From: Chryseobacterium gleum
GTDB taxonomy: Bacteria > Bacteroidota > Bacteroidia > Flavobacteriales_D > Crocinitomicaceae
Direction of reading: 5' to 3'
Length of the DNA stretch: 52,089 nt
Assembly: GCA_945897805.1 (NCBI GenBank)
Contig: CAMDFX010000017.1
Coordinates: 1-52,089, forward strand
Shown here: in pieces, positions 1 to 9,800 of the stretch
Position numbering within the stretch: position 1 is the stretch's first letter
Layout of the letters: the number at the start of each line of letters is the position of its first letter
The notes under the pieces: model-generated
Database searches by the model: none
What the model was told of the DNA's origin: nothing
Seen by the model: only the letters and a program-made list of their open reading frames with translations
Made by a program: the position numbers and the translations under genes

Positions 1-1993
1 TTGCTGAAGATTGCCACTGTCTTGTTCCTGTTGATCCAGTTGATGTAAATATTGTACTAGTACCTACACAAACACTTGATGGTTTGTTAGAAGTAATTGT
101 ACCACCTACGGCTACTGTTACATTTGTAAAAATCACATTAGAATAAGCACTAGCACATGATCCACTTGTTAACTTCACTCTTACATAAGTAGGAACAGTA
201 ATATTTATTGTTTTATTTAAACCTGCAGAAGCAGCTATATCAGTAAAATCAACACCATTTGTTGAAGATTGCCACTGTCTAGTTCCAGTAGATCCTGCCA
301 AAGTAAAAATAGCATTAGTACCTGCACAAACACTTGCTGCTTGGTTAGATGTAACGGTACCTCCCACAGCAATTGGTGAACAAGTTACAGTTGCTACCGC
401 TGATGTAATTGAAGAACAAGCACCACTAGTCACAACAGCTCTATAAGATCTCGTGCTTTGTAAATTTGAAATAGTGTAAGTTAATCCATTTGCTCCAACG
501 ATATTTGAATATGCTCCAGAAGGAGTATTTGCTTGTTGCCATTGAACTGTTCCAGTAGCTGAAGCTAATGTTAAATTAACTGTACTTCCAAAACAAAAAT
601 TCCCTGCTCCTGAGATTGCACTTACTGTTGAATTTGGACTAACTGTCACAACTACTTGATTTGAGTATGAAACACAAGAACCGCTAGTCAATTTTACTCT
701 GTATGCTCTTGAAGATATTAAATTCCCTGTTGCAAGAGATGTAGCACTTTGACCAGATACAGTAAACCAAGTAGGAGTCGAAGCAGTCCAATTTGTAGTG
801 TATTGCCAAACTCTTGTTCCTGAACTACCAGCCAACGATAAAGTAGTTCCAGAATTTCTGCAAATCGTAACATTTGAACTCAAAGTACCTCCAATAGAAG
901 GCACAGTCGTAACTGTAATTGAACGTGCAGTAGTATAAACATTAGCACAGCTTGATTTTGAAACCTTCGCTCTGTACCATCTGTTACCAGTTAATCCAGT
1001 TGCATTGTATGTGTTTGAAGTTGCACCAGCAATATTGGTGAATCCAGTAGACGAAGATGTTGATGATACTTGCCATTGAATATCTCCGCTGTTACCTGTT
1101 AAAGTCAATAAACTTGAAGCACCTGTACAAATGCTAGTTGCAGAAGCAGTAATTGTTCCTGCAATTGGTGTTGAACTAAAAATCAAACTTGGACTAGTAT
1201 ATTCATTACCAGTTCTATTTCTAGCAACCCAATTTTCAGCAGTTCCATTTGCAGCAATAATTTGAACATTGAATTCAAATGAAAGAACCCCATTTGTAGT
1301 AAATTGACCAACTAAAACCATGTTAGAAGCATTTGTTCCTCTAACACCACCTAGAGCAGCAATTGAACCATTGTTGGTTAAGAAACTATTTCCAGTTCCT
1401 TGATCTAATAAAGCCAATTGAGCTAAAGAAATTCCTAATACGTTAGGATTAACCGCAGTTAAAGATGTACTTGAAACCAAACCGTCTTGTGCATTGGTAC
1501 CATTGATTGGAGAACCATAGCAAGAACCAGGATTGTTAGCTAAAACACCTTGAGTATTACCAATAGATCCATCTGTATCTTCTGTTTTCAATACACCAGA
1601 TTTACCTGCACAAACACCACCAGCTGTGAACCATGAATCAATAAGCGCAGTGTGTTTTGCAGCATTAGTCAAACTAATAGCAGCTGGGTTTGTAAGAGAA
1701 CCATAATTTGGATCGTTGTAGAAATTTGTAGTTGTATTCAACTTAAAATCATGCGTTGAAGCACCATACAATTGAGAAAATTTATAGCCAGCGGCCATAT
1801 CAACATAGACTCTGTAAACTACAGTTCCAGTTGCTAATGCATTTATTGCTGAGTTTGAAGAAGCATTTGTTCCATCTGCAGCATTTGTTTGGTAATATCT
1901 TTCAACAACTATTCCTTCAAGACCACCTTGAGCAAAAGTTGTATTCATTAATAAAGATAAACCAAGTCCTAAAATTATATTTTTTAATTTCAT
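1..1993 (-). CDS. Secreted surface protein of the GLEGIVVEKYY paralog family with Ig-like repeats (3' part outside window)
   Basis: The frame opens at the ATG complementary to 1991-1993 and is still open at the left edge, giving about 664 codons without the C-terminus. Residues 1-21 form a signal peptide ending in TFA, with the mature protein starting Q-GGLEGIVVERYY. Residues 22 to about 265 are the domain shared with the genes at 5521, 10042 and 11139 (shared blocks: YRVYVDM, NFYNDP, IDSWF, GVLKTEDTDGSIG, NAQDGL, VLVGQFTTNGVLSFEFNVQI). The rest consists of tandem 80-90 residue units, each with a Cys near the start, a central WQ and a YRA/VRVKLTSGSC strand, as in Ig-like repeats of Bacteroidota surface proteins. 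At least four units are seen. A T9SS sorting domain is expected beyond the edge but cannot be seen. The molecular function is unknown. The gene lies 80 bp downstream of the beta-helix gene on the same strand, with a hairpin between them. Confidence 0.85.
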   Translation of the reverse strand, partial: MKLKNIILGLGLSLLMNTTFAQGGLEGIVVERYYQTNAADGTNASSNSAINALATGTVVYRVYVDMAAGYKFSQLYGASTHDFKLNTTTNFYNDPNYGSLTNPAAISLTNAAKHTALIDSWFTAGGVCAGKSGVLKTEDTDGSIGNTQGVLANNPGSCYGSPINGTNAQDGLVSSTSLTAVNPNVLGISLAQLALLDQGTGNSFLTNNGSIAALGGVRGTNASNMVLVGQFTTNGVLSFEFNVQIIAANGTAENWVARNRTGNEYTSPSLIFSSTPIAGTITASATSICTGASSLLTLTGNSGDIQWQVSSTSSSTGFTNIAGATSNTYNATGLTGNRWYRAKVSKSSCANVYTTARSITVTTVPSIGGTLSSNVTICRNSGTTLSLAGSSGTRVWQYTTNWTASTPTWFTVSGQSATSLATGNLISSRAYRVKLTSGSCVSYSNQVVVTVSPNSTVSAISGAGNFCFGSTVNLTLASATGTVQWQQANTPSGAYSNIVGANGLTYTISNLQSTRSYRAVVTSGACSSITSAVATVTCSPIAVGGTVTSNQAASVCAGTNAIFTLAGSTGTRQWQSSTNGVDFTDIAASAGLNKTINITVPTYVRVKLTSGSCASAYSNVIFTNVTVAVGGTITSNKPSSVCVGTSTIFTSTGSTGTRQWQSSA

Positions 1994-2017
1994 CGCTTTG
2001 TTTTTTGAAAAGAAAAA

Positions 2018-2056
2018 AACAACATTTCAAGAGTCAAAAAACCTCGAAATATTGTT
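2018..2056 (-). terminator. Hairpin with U-tract after the beta-helix gene
   Basis: Arms 2018-2028 and 2046-2056 pair over 11 bp when read on the minus strand (one G-U wobble), with three further inner pairs, and are followed by a run of seven T. It sits between the stop at 2074 and the next start at 1993, so it either terminates the upstream transcript or attenuates read-through into the paralog gene. Confidence 0.6.
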
Positions 2057-2073
2057 TTTTCTTAAATTAAATA

Positions 2074-3780
2074 TTAGTTACAAGATGTTCCAAAAGCTGG
2101 AGCGAAAATCAAGAAATCATCGATATTCGTATTTCCATCACCATTGATATCTGTAGGGCAATCAACTAAACCTTGAGTTACACCCAAGATTTGAGAATAA
2201 GACCAATCAGACAACCAGTTGTCACCTGTAGAAGCAAAAGCACCTCTGTAGTTAGCAGCTCTAAAGAAACCATCAGCAGGAGCAGTTGGACAACCAGCTA
2301 CAGACAATGCTGGATTTGGAACTACGTCGTTTTTAACTGTAAAAGCATTTGTTGTGTTATTAACAGTAATTGCATAGCTAAAACCAGGCAAGTTATTACC
2401 AGCAACAACTGTATTCATGTCAGTTTGTTTGAATTGAACAGTATCAATAGCTAAAACGCTAGCAGCAGAACCTCCAACCGTAATTGGATTTGTACATCCA
2501 ACAAAAGTATTACACTTTACTTTCAAAATAGCAGAATTATTTCCAGCAGTTGCAGACCAGTTGTGGTAAGCTTCAGAACCACCAGTTCTAGTACCAACAG
2601 ATTTAACCAAGTTTAAACCATTTTTAAAGTTAGCAAAAACAGAGTTGTAAATTTCACCACCAGTCAATTCTTTTGCATTGATTCCAGCAAGACCATTATT
2701 ATCTGCAGTGAAGGTTGTTTTTTCATTTCCAATGATTGTAGCATTGTAAATCACAGGCGTAGACCTTGGTGTATTGTTTGATTTATTATCATCACTATCT
2801 GTTTCGAAACCACTATCAGAATCAACCGAAGATGTGTTATCAGTTTTCATTCCGAACAAGAATTGAGCTTTTCCAGACCATCCTAAATCATAGTCATACA
2901 TATCATCATTTCCAAAAATTGTAGAAATATATCTCATGTTGACAGTACCTCCAAAAATTTCAATATTATCATCAGCACAAGACACGATTTCAACATTCTC
3001 GATTGTAGTACCTCTACCAACTGAACCTAAAGTAAGTCCATTAATTTCAGCACCAACTGATAAGATAGCACCTGAATGTCTGATTGAAACATACTTCATG
3101 ATACCAGAATTATCATTGTCATCAAATACTTCACCAGCAGTAAGGTTAGCACCATATTGGTCTTGCGTATTAGAAGTCGCGAAACCTTCAATTGTTCCTA
3201 ATCCATTCGCTACAGCTAACTTACCAGAACCTCCTGGCACGAAAGGACCATTTGCAGCTAAAGTAAGGTTGTTTGTAGCTCTTCCTAAAACAACTACACC
3301 TCCCCATTTACCAATATTAGAAATTGCATATGTACCATCCATTGGGTCTGCTTCTGCAGTAAAAACGATTTGACAATCTTTTTGACCTTCTGCCATAATT
3401 TTACCTCCTCTCATGATCACCAACGCAGATGCTTTTGAAGGATCTGGTGTAGTTGTACCAGACAAAAACTCAGCAGTTCTACCTTTCAAAACCGTTCCTG
3501 GATTGATGGTAATTGTTTTTCCAGAAGGAATGTATATTTTCTTGTCAATAATGTAATTATTTGCACAAGTCAATACGGCACCCTGCGTTAATTCTCCTCC
3601 GAAAGTTCCATTTATAGCCGTATAACCTGGCAAGGTAGACAATACTACATCTGGTCTAGATGCAACAGGTGGACAACCACACGCAGAACCTAAATTAGAT
3701 TGTGCAAAACTTGGCGAAATTGCCGTCAACGCTAATGTAGCAGCAGCAATAACTTTTCTAAAATGTTGATTTTTTTTCAT
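2074..3780 (-). CDS. Secreted beta-helix-like protein with dockerin-like C-terminus
   Basis: The product has 568 residues. Residues 1-26 are a signal peptide ending SFA. The body resembles a family of secreted Bacteroidota proteins rich in short beta-strands: an opening block with IPSGKTITINPGTVLKG, then GKWGGVVVLGRA, GIMKYVSIRHSG, IENVEIVSCADDNIEIFGGTV and LGWSGKAQFLFG. The alternation of hydrophobic strands with G/N turns suggests a right-handed parallel beta-helix (inference). The last 28 residues are CPTDINGDGNTNIDDFLIFAP and a short tail; residues 544-555 have the D-x-N-x-D-G-x-x-x-x-D-D spacing of a calcium-binding dockerin/EF-hand loop. No typical T9SS type A or B domain is present. 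It has its own upstream region (3781-4012) after the operon terminator and a hairpin downstream. Binding or enzymatic function is unknown. Confidence 0.85.
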   Translation of the reverse strand: MKKNQHFRKVIAAATLALTAISPSFAQSNLGSACGCPPVASRPDVVLSTLPGYTAINGTFGGELTQGAVLTCANNYIIDKKIYIPSGKTITINPGTVLKGRTAEFLSGTTTPDPSKASALVIMRGGKIMAEGQKDCQIVFTAEADPMDGTYAISNIGKWGGVVVLGRATNNLTLAANGPFVPGGSGKLAVANGLGTIEGFATSNTQDQYGANLTAGEVFDDNDNSGIMKYVSIRHSGAILSVGAEINGLTLGSVGRGTTIENVEIVSCADDNIEIFGGTVNMRYISTIFGNDDMYDYDLGWSGKAQFLFGMKTDNTSSVDSDSGFETDSDDNKSNNTPRSTPVIYNATIIGNEKTTFTADNNGLAGINAKELTGGEIYNSVFANFKNGLNLVKSVGTRTGGSEAYHNWSATAGNNSAILKVKCNTFVGCTNPITVGGSAASVLAIDTVQFKQTDMNTVVAGNNLPGFSYAITVNNTTNAFTVKNDVVPNPALSVAGCPTAPADGFFRAANYRGAFASTGDNWLSDWSYSQILGVTQGLVDCPTDINGDGNTNIDDFLIFAPAFGTSCN

Positions 3781-4094
3781 TTTTTTTCTTTTTTAAATTG
3801 CTTTATTAAATACTTGTACAAATATCTATAGTTTGACCTGAAAAAAGTTGAAGGTTTTATTATTAAAAAAACAACATATCTCTTGATTTATATTAACTGA
3901 AACTATAGTCTTAATGTCTATTTTTAAAAAGAAAAGAATTTAATATTAACTCAATATAAAGAAAATTGAAAACCTCTTATAAATCAATTTCAAAGGATTT
4001 TTTGTAAACAATAAAAAAAGGCATTACAAATATTAATTTGTAATGCCTCTAAAATTTTGATTGAGTCACTTTCTGTTAAACTCAGTTCACAAAG
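3781..4094. other. Intergenic region, 314 bp
   Basis: Very AT-rich and without a credible reading frame. The right part (4013-4048) holds the terminator of the upstream operon. The left part must carry the promoter of the beta-helix gene. A GATATTTG sequence on the minus strand about 40 bp before the start is one mismatch from the Bacteroidota -7 box, but I do not find a matching -33 box and do not call it. Confidence 0.6.
4013..4048 (-). terminator. Strong intrinsic terminator of the surface operon
   Basis: A perfect 13-bp stem (arms 4019-4031 and 4036-4048, loop 4032-4035) is followed on the minus strand by six T. It lies 47 bp beyond the stop codon of the beta-barrel gene at 4095 and marks the end of the six-gene operon that starts at 11957. 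Confidence 0.9.
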
Positions 4095-4766
4095 CTAAAA
4101 CTTATAGAAAAGCGCTATTGTTGGATTTATACTATACAAATATCTTTTAATTGGCGAATTTAAAACCGGAGTAAACGCATGCTGATAATTTGCTTCAAAG
4201 TTAAATGCCCATCTTTTATATATCGGAACATCAACCCCTAAACCGATTACACCGGCTATGTTGAAATTGTTTAGATCATCGCTGACAGCAGTAAACTTAT
4301 CTGTGATATTCTCTTTTCTGTAAGAAATCTTATTGGCAAGAAAATAAGAAAAGTTCGCACCACCGGTAAGGTAAAATTTTGACTTTTTCACTGAGTAATA
4401 GTAATTAAACTTAAGTGGTAAATCAAGGTAGTAAATGTTGTTGGTATAATTTAAAATCGACTCCAACGATGCAGCTTTCGAACCTTGTGCTTTGTTTGAA
4501 AATAGAAGTCCAGAATTGATAGCAAATCTTTTAGAAATTTGGTATCCAAAATTGAGTCCTACTGAATATCCAAGGTGCGGATTCTCGATTGAATCAAAAT
4601 ATTCAGCGTTTGTTTGTGCATCACTTTCAGCTTTCAAATATCGAGATGAAAAAGAAGGAGCAATAGCTAAACCCATTTTAACATTGTTATATTTCAATGT
4701 GTCATTTTGCTGCGCAAATGAAGGAAGTGCGGTAAATAAAATTAAAAAGGAAATAATTTTTGTCAT
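4095..4766 (-). CDS. Outer-membrane beta-barrel protein (OMP_b-brl_2 / PorT-like)
   Basis: The product has 223 residues with a signal peptide at 1-18 (ending SFA). The rest is a succession of amphipathic beta-strands with the features of the Bacteroidota small outer-membrane barrel family: VGLNFGYQISKRFAINSGLLFSN, LDLPLKFNYYY, FYLTGGANFSY and a C-terminal strand ending in F (LFYKF). This places it in the outer membrane as a barrel of probably eight strands. Ligand or partner is unknown. The start lies 10 bp after the stop of the FISUMP lipoprotein gene, so the two are co-transcribed, and it is the last gene of the operon. Confidence 0.85.
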   Translation of the reverse strand: MTKIISFLILFTALPSFAQQNDTLKYNNVKMGLAIAPSFSSRYLKAESDAQTNAEYFDSIENPHLGYSVGLNFGYQISKRFAINSGLLFSNKAQGSKAASLESILNYTNNIYYLDLPLKFNYYYSVKKSKFYLTGGANFSYFLANKISYRKENITDKFTAVSDDLNNFNIAGVIGLGVDVPIYKRWAFNFEANYQHAFTPVLNSPIKRYLYSINPTIALFYKF

Positions 4767-4776
4767 GATTCTGCAA

Positions 4777-5499
4777 TTAATCTTTTATACATCTAATACT
4801 TAAACCATATTTTTGGTAAGTATGTTGTCTGAAAATCTTTTTGTTATTTCTGTCAATATATCTGTACCAAGCCTCATTATTGTCAGCTGTTGATGTCCAC
4901 CAAAAAGCACAATTTGACTCATTATTGATTTCTCCATTAAACAATCTACAACCACCTGGCAATGCTGAAAACCCACTTTCATTGGTACCAAAAACAATGG
5001 AAGTACCTGGCCAACCAATGGATGATTTAGGTATAATTTTCTCGCATTCATTTGTTCCTCTCCAAGCAGTTTCATTTGCGGCTTCAGCTGACATTCCAAT
5101 GGTTTTTTCCATTGTTTTCCACTCTTCATCAGTTGGAATATGCCAACCAGCTGGAGCCAATTTTCTTGAATCAATTACCGAAAACCAGTTGTATAACATC
5201 CCATAACGACTGTCTGTTTTACAAAACGCACCCCCAGTTTGGGCTGCCCAAGTTGAATCAGTTTGAAGAGAATCGATAAAGATAATCGAAGAACCATCGT
5301 TATATTTTGTCACTTTTAAATTCTCTGCCATCCACCATTGATCGCCAATTTTAACTGTTTTGTACACATTTCCCTCTAAATCAGTCATGGTACTAGTTTC
5401 ATTTTCTTTCACTTCCACCTCCTCTTTTTTGCAAGAATTAAGTGTTAAAAATGCGATTGATAAAATCAAAAGCGATATTTTAATTTTCATGTTTTTCAT
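4777..5499 (-). CDS. FISUMP-domain lipoprotein
   Basis: The product has 240 residues. The N-terminus has a lipobox L-N-S-C with the lipidated Cys at residue 23, followed by a charged KKEEVEVKENE linker, so it is an envelope lipoprotein. From about residue 40 it matches the Fibrobacter succinogenes major paralogous domain (FISUMP): DLEGNVYKTVKIGDQWWMAENL, YGMLYNWFSV, LAPAGWHIPTDEEW, FSALPGGCR, FWWTST and a final GLSIRCIKD. FISUMP domains are common on surface proteins of Bacteroidota, but their role is not settled. It is 21 bp downstream of the paralog gene at 5521 and 10 bp upstream of the barrel gene. A start three codons downstream (second Met) is equally possible. Confidence 0.9.
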   Translation of the reverse strand: MKNMKIKISLLILSIAFLTLNSCKKEEVEVKENETSTMTDLEGNVYKTVKIGDQWWMAENLKVTKYNDGSSIIFIDSLQTDSTWAAQTGGAFCKTDSRYGMLYNWFSVIDSRKLAPAGWHIPTDEEWKTMEKTIGMSAEAANETAWRGTNECEKIIPKSSIGWPGTSIVFGTNESGFSALPGGCRLFNGEINNESNCAFWWTSTADNNEAWYRYIDRNNKKIFRQHTYQKYGLSIRCIKD

Positions 5500-5520
5500 A
5501 AATCAAATTATTAATTTTGA

Positions 5521-6855
5521 TTAGTTTTTCATAAATAGTTTTGTCTGAAACTGATTTCCTACAACAACCTTAATTAAATACAAACCAGCATTCGCATTGG
5601 TCATGTCAATTTTCTCATTCACCAATAAGTTCTCAGAAGTGGTTTCTTTTTGCGTAACAATTACACCAAAAGAATTGTAAACAATGTAAGAAATTTTACT
5701 TTCTATCCCAGAAGCGACATTCAAAGTGATAAAATCATTTGTTGGATTTGGTGCGATTTCGAAATCAAATTTGTCACCCATTAATGCTGGACAAACGATT
5801 GCAATATCTCTATCTCCACAAGAACCAGGATAGCAGCATAATTCTGGCACCGAAATATTGGCATTTGGGTCATAATTGCAAGACATTGGATCCATACATC
5901 CTAGCACGACTGGGGTAATGCAAGAGCCCGGAGCCAAACAAGCAAAACTTGCATCATACTCCAAATAGTTTGCATCGTTGCACCCGCAGTCGAATGGATA
6001 TTTTAAAAATGGGCTGTAAACCTCATCACTGGCCAAAATAGAATCGTCAGCGACGTATTTAATTATAGTTGGCACACCATCAATAAGTGCTGATATTTCG
6101 ATGTTGAATTCAAAAGACAATTCTCCTAAAGTTGTCAATTGAGCCACTAAAATTTGATTGCTGTCTGGTATTACACCTTGAACGCCAGAATTTTGAAGAT
6201 AAAAATTATTACTAGAAAAAATGCTTTTTGGAACCAAAGAGCCAAAAATAGTACTGTCATTTCCAGAGAAAAAATCTTTTACACCATTGTCTAGCCATGT
6301 ATCTGGAGTAAAATCCAATGTATCCATTCCATCTGCAGTTGTCAACGGCAAACCAATTGAAGGGTCATTGTTAATTAGTAAACCACCCGCAACTAATTGA
6401 CTTCCTCCGTCGTTATTTATTCCACCGATAAATGAACCATCCACATCTTGATTTTTCAAAATCCCAAAATATGTTTTATTGCTTTGCTTTTTTGTTGTTT
6501 GCCCTAAAGTCAACCAACTATCAAGCGCAACGGTACTTTCCATGTATCTGTTCTTAATAAAATCTTTTGCGAAAGACTGACCATCAGCTAAATGATTAAA
6601 AAAAACTTCTGTGCTTGCAAATTCAACTTTGTGGTTTGCATCCGCATACATTTTCATCAATTTGCTTCCTGGCATTAAATCAACATAAATTCGGTAGGTC
6701 GTAGATCCGGATTTTACCACACCACCGAAAGTATCAGTTGAATCTTGATTATCAGAAACGTAATATTTCTCAACAATCACTTTTTCCAATTGAGCAAACA
6801 TTGAGTTGAAACTCAAAATTGAAAAGCATATAAGTATTATTCTATTAAAATTCAT
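5521..6855 (-). CDS. T9SS-secreted GLEGIVVEKYY-family paralog with Cys-rich insert
   Basis: The product has 444 residues. Signal peptide 1-21 (ending MFA) is followed by QLEKVIVEKYYVSD, a divergent version of the family N-terminus. Shared blocks are TYRIYVDL, ALDSWLTLG, YFGILKNQDVDGS, DPSIGLPL and ILVAQLTTLGELSFEFNIEI. Residues about 285-360 are Cys-rich and include GCMDPMSCNYDPNANI, a motif found as repeats in flavobacterial surface proteins. Residues about 365-444 form a T9SS type A sorting domain (APNPTNDF near its start, the LYLIKVVVGNQFQTKLFMKN end), so it should be exported across the outer membrane and then processed. It lies 18 bp downstream of the TonB-dependent receptor gene. Function is unknown. 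Confidence 0.9.
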   Translation of the reverse strand: MNFNRIILICFSILSFNSMFAQLEKVIVEKYYVSDNQDSTDTFGGVVKSGSTTYRIYVDLMPGSKLMKMYADANHKVEFASTEVFFNHLADGQSFAKDFIKNRYMESTVALDSWLTLGQTTKKQSNKTYFGILKNQDVDGSFIGGINNDGGSQLVAGGLLINNDPSIGLPLTTADGMDTLDFTPDTWLDNGVKDFFSGNDSTIFGSLVPKSIFSSNNFYLQNSGVQGVIPDSNQILVAQLTTLGELSFEFNIEISALIDGVPTIIKYVADDSILASDEVYSPFLKYPFDCGCNDANYLEYDASFACLAPGSCITPVVLGCMDPMSCNYDPNANISVPELCCYPGSCGDRDIAIVCPALMGDKFDFEIAPNPTNDFITLNVASGIESKISYIVYNSFGVIVTQKETTSENLLVNEKIDMTNANAGLYLIKVVVGNQFQTKLFMKN

Positions 6856-6873
6856 CGAATTAGGTTTTGAAAA

Positions 6874-9800
6874 TTATAGTTTATAAGAAAGTCCTATATT
6901 GAAGTTTGTTCCATATCTGAAACTGTCAAAATCTTGCCATCCAGAAGGCAATTTATAGGCTCTGCGAACTTTTGCGTTTAATAAATCTCTAATAGTTAAA
7001 CTTGCGGCAAAATGCTTTCCAATGGTTTTACTCATTTTGAAATCGATTGCATTTCTTTGAATTTCATACACATCTGGTCTTCCCTTAACAACCCCCGTGA
7101 TGGCCAATCTAGGACCTTGAATGTTGTAGCTCAAAGTTGTTGTCAAACCGATTGAATCCAATTTAAAAACAACAATTGCATTCACTATATAGGGCGCTTG
7201 ACCAAACATTGGTCTATTTACAGTATCGATTGGTGTATACACTTTAACGCCGTCGATTAATTCTAAATCCTGTCGGATAAAAACTGAATTTGATTTAACC
7301 AATGTAACATTTGCCTTCAAATCAATGTATTTTGACACTGTTTTGTTTACATCAATTTCAATTCCTTTTACATTTGATTTATCGATATTTTGCCAAGTAA
7401 TACCGCTACTTCCAAAACCTAATTCAATATGATTTCTAAAATCTTTGTAAAATAAACTAACAGAAACATTGTCTCCATTTTTAAAATAAGATTCAGCTCT
7501 AAAATCGAAATTTTTAATGTGAACGAATTTCAAATCTGAGTTCCCATAAATTAAAGTTCTAAACTCATTGTCATAAATTGCGGCATCATTTAACTCTCTA
7601 ATACTCGGACGAGCTACTGTTTGACTATAATTTAACCTTAAGTTTAATTTTGTTGTATCACTGTCAATCAATTTGTAGATAAAATTGGCACTTGGCAAAA
7701 CGTTTACCTCATTTAAATTGGCTGCATTGACTAAAGGAAAACCACCTAGATTTTCTCTTCTAAGGTCATTGTTTTTGTATCCTTTATTGTAATATTCAAC
7801 CACATCGGAGAAAATTTTACCTTGCTCAACTCTCACACCACCAGAAAAACGCAATTTCTTGAAAAGTTCGTAATCCAACATCACAAAACCAGCTGTAATG
7901 CTGCTATTTCCAAAGGTATTATTTCTGAAAAAGTTTCTTTCAGCATAATAAAAATCAACTTTCCTGTCTGTTAAAATAAATTTATCCTCACTTAAAAAGG
8001 CATCAATATCGTCACTTACTAATTCAGGCTTATTCAGGTCATTTCCATCTAACAAATAAAACTCATTCAAATTGGATTTTCTGTCATTTCGTTGGTATGC
8101 CCCTCCGAATTTCAATTTCCTAACTAATTTTTTAGTAGAATCACCGAATGGTAATTCAGCAGAAATTCTCGAATCCAAGATATTGTCATCTAAATAACGG
8201 TAATATCGTCTTATTCCATCACCAGCGCTTGGTGCAAAAATATAATCAGTAATCATTCCATTTTCTTTCAAAAAGTCATACTGTGTAACCTTAAAATCAG
8301 GCGCTATACTACCACCAACAGTATAGGAAGCATTGAAATCAATTTTCATTTTTGATCCAGGAACAAAATGTTCTGATTTCACTTGATAAATCATTTGCTT
8401 TCGTTGCTCATAAAATTGCATTATTTGTGTTCTTCCTTCTTGAGAAGGCGTGTTATCAAAAACTGTAGAAAAATTAGCTACATCATTGGTACCGGTAAAA
8501 TTGGGCATAAATAAGAAAGAAAATTTATTTCTAGTATTCAATTTATAGACTAAGTTTACCAAAGCACTCCAACCGTTTGTTTCTCTGCTTATTTGTGCAT
8601 TATCAATAAAATCTACAGGAAATCCTAACTCCTCAGCACCAATTCTTTGTGAAATTCCGTTAGGATCATATCTCACTGAGCTTCCGTATCTGAAACCGAC
8701 AAAATAACCCAAAGTTTTACCGAAAAGCTTCGTTTGATCTCCAACGCTAAAGCTTTGAGAGATATTCAATGGTGCTCTTCGCTTAGTTGTTTTCCAACTG
8801 TTAGAAAAACCATTGTTATAGTTCGTCCCACTTGGATTCAATTTATCAAAAGCTTGTGGCTTATAGTCGTTCAAATAAACTGTTTTAGCATTATTGTAAG
8901 CAATAGGATCATTGATTAATCCTGCTGGCAATAAACCCAATTCAACCAAACCTAATTTGAAATAGGTATCACCTTGTGCGCTTCCGTCTATCCAACCGCT
9001 TACTCCTAAATTTGAGTAAAAATCACCTAGACCCAGTGCCACCAATTGTTGGTATGCTGTAGGATTAAAATTTGGACTCAAAATACTTTCTTGATCTCTA
9101 TTTCTCAAGCCGTTATCAAATCCTAACCAATCAGTTTCACTTCGCTGCGAACTGATTACATCTTTGAAACTAGTTTGGGCATTGTATCCAAATTGAAAAT
9201 CACAACTGACACTTAATTTATTTGGATAATCTTTGGTTTCAACAGAGAGATATGCACCAGACCAATCTCCAGGCAAATCAGGGCTTGCTGTCTTTGTTAT
9301 GATTACATTGTCAACCAAACTCGCCGGAAAAATATCTAATTGCAAATTATTTGTCAATGGATCAAGTGTTGGTATTCTTGAACCATTTAATGTTGTTTTT
9401 ACATATCTATCGCCAATTCCTCTTACAGTAATGATACCTCCACTAGAAGAAACTCCCGAAACCCTGGCAGTTGCAGCTGAAACGTTTTGATCTCCAGTAT
9501 TTTTCATTGTTTCACTGGAAATATAATCAATCGTCGTTGCTGAATTTTCTTTTTTCTTGTCCATGTATTCGTCATTGCCTTTAGAACGACGCGCTACAAC
9601 CGAAAATTCATTAATTTTCGTAACTTTCAGTTGTTCAATTTGCAGAACGATATTTTTCTCAATCACTTCATTTTTGAGCGGATTTACAATCAAACTTGTT
9701 GTATCATACCCTATAAAAGCAATTAATATATTTTGCGGCTGATTACTGGTGATTTCAATGGAATAATTTCCTTCAAAATCCGATCTTACCACTTTTAATT

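Noticed and set aside
1756-2070. Plus-strand open frame of 104 codons
   Set aside because: Antisense to the signal peptide and first domain of the left-edge paralog; composition (Leu/His/Gln/Lys) is not protein-like.
2936-3373. Plus-strand open frame of 145 codons
   Set aside because: Antisense to the intact beta-helix gene, low complexity, no domain.
4800-5174. Second minus-strand frame of 124 codons within the FISUMP gene
   Set aside because: Frame-shifted shadow of the FISUMP lipoprotein, which itself shows the conserved motifs throughout.
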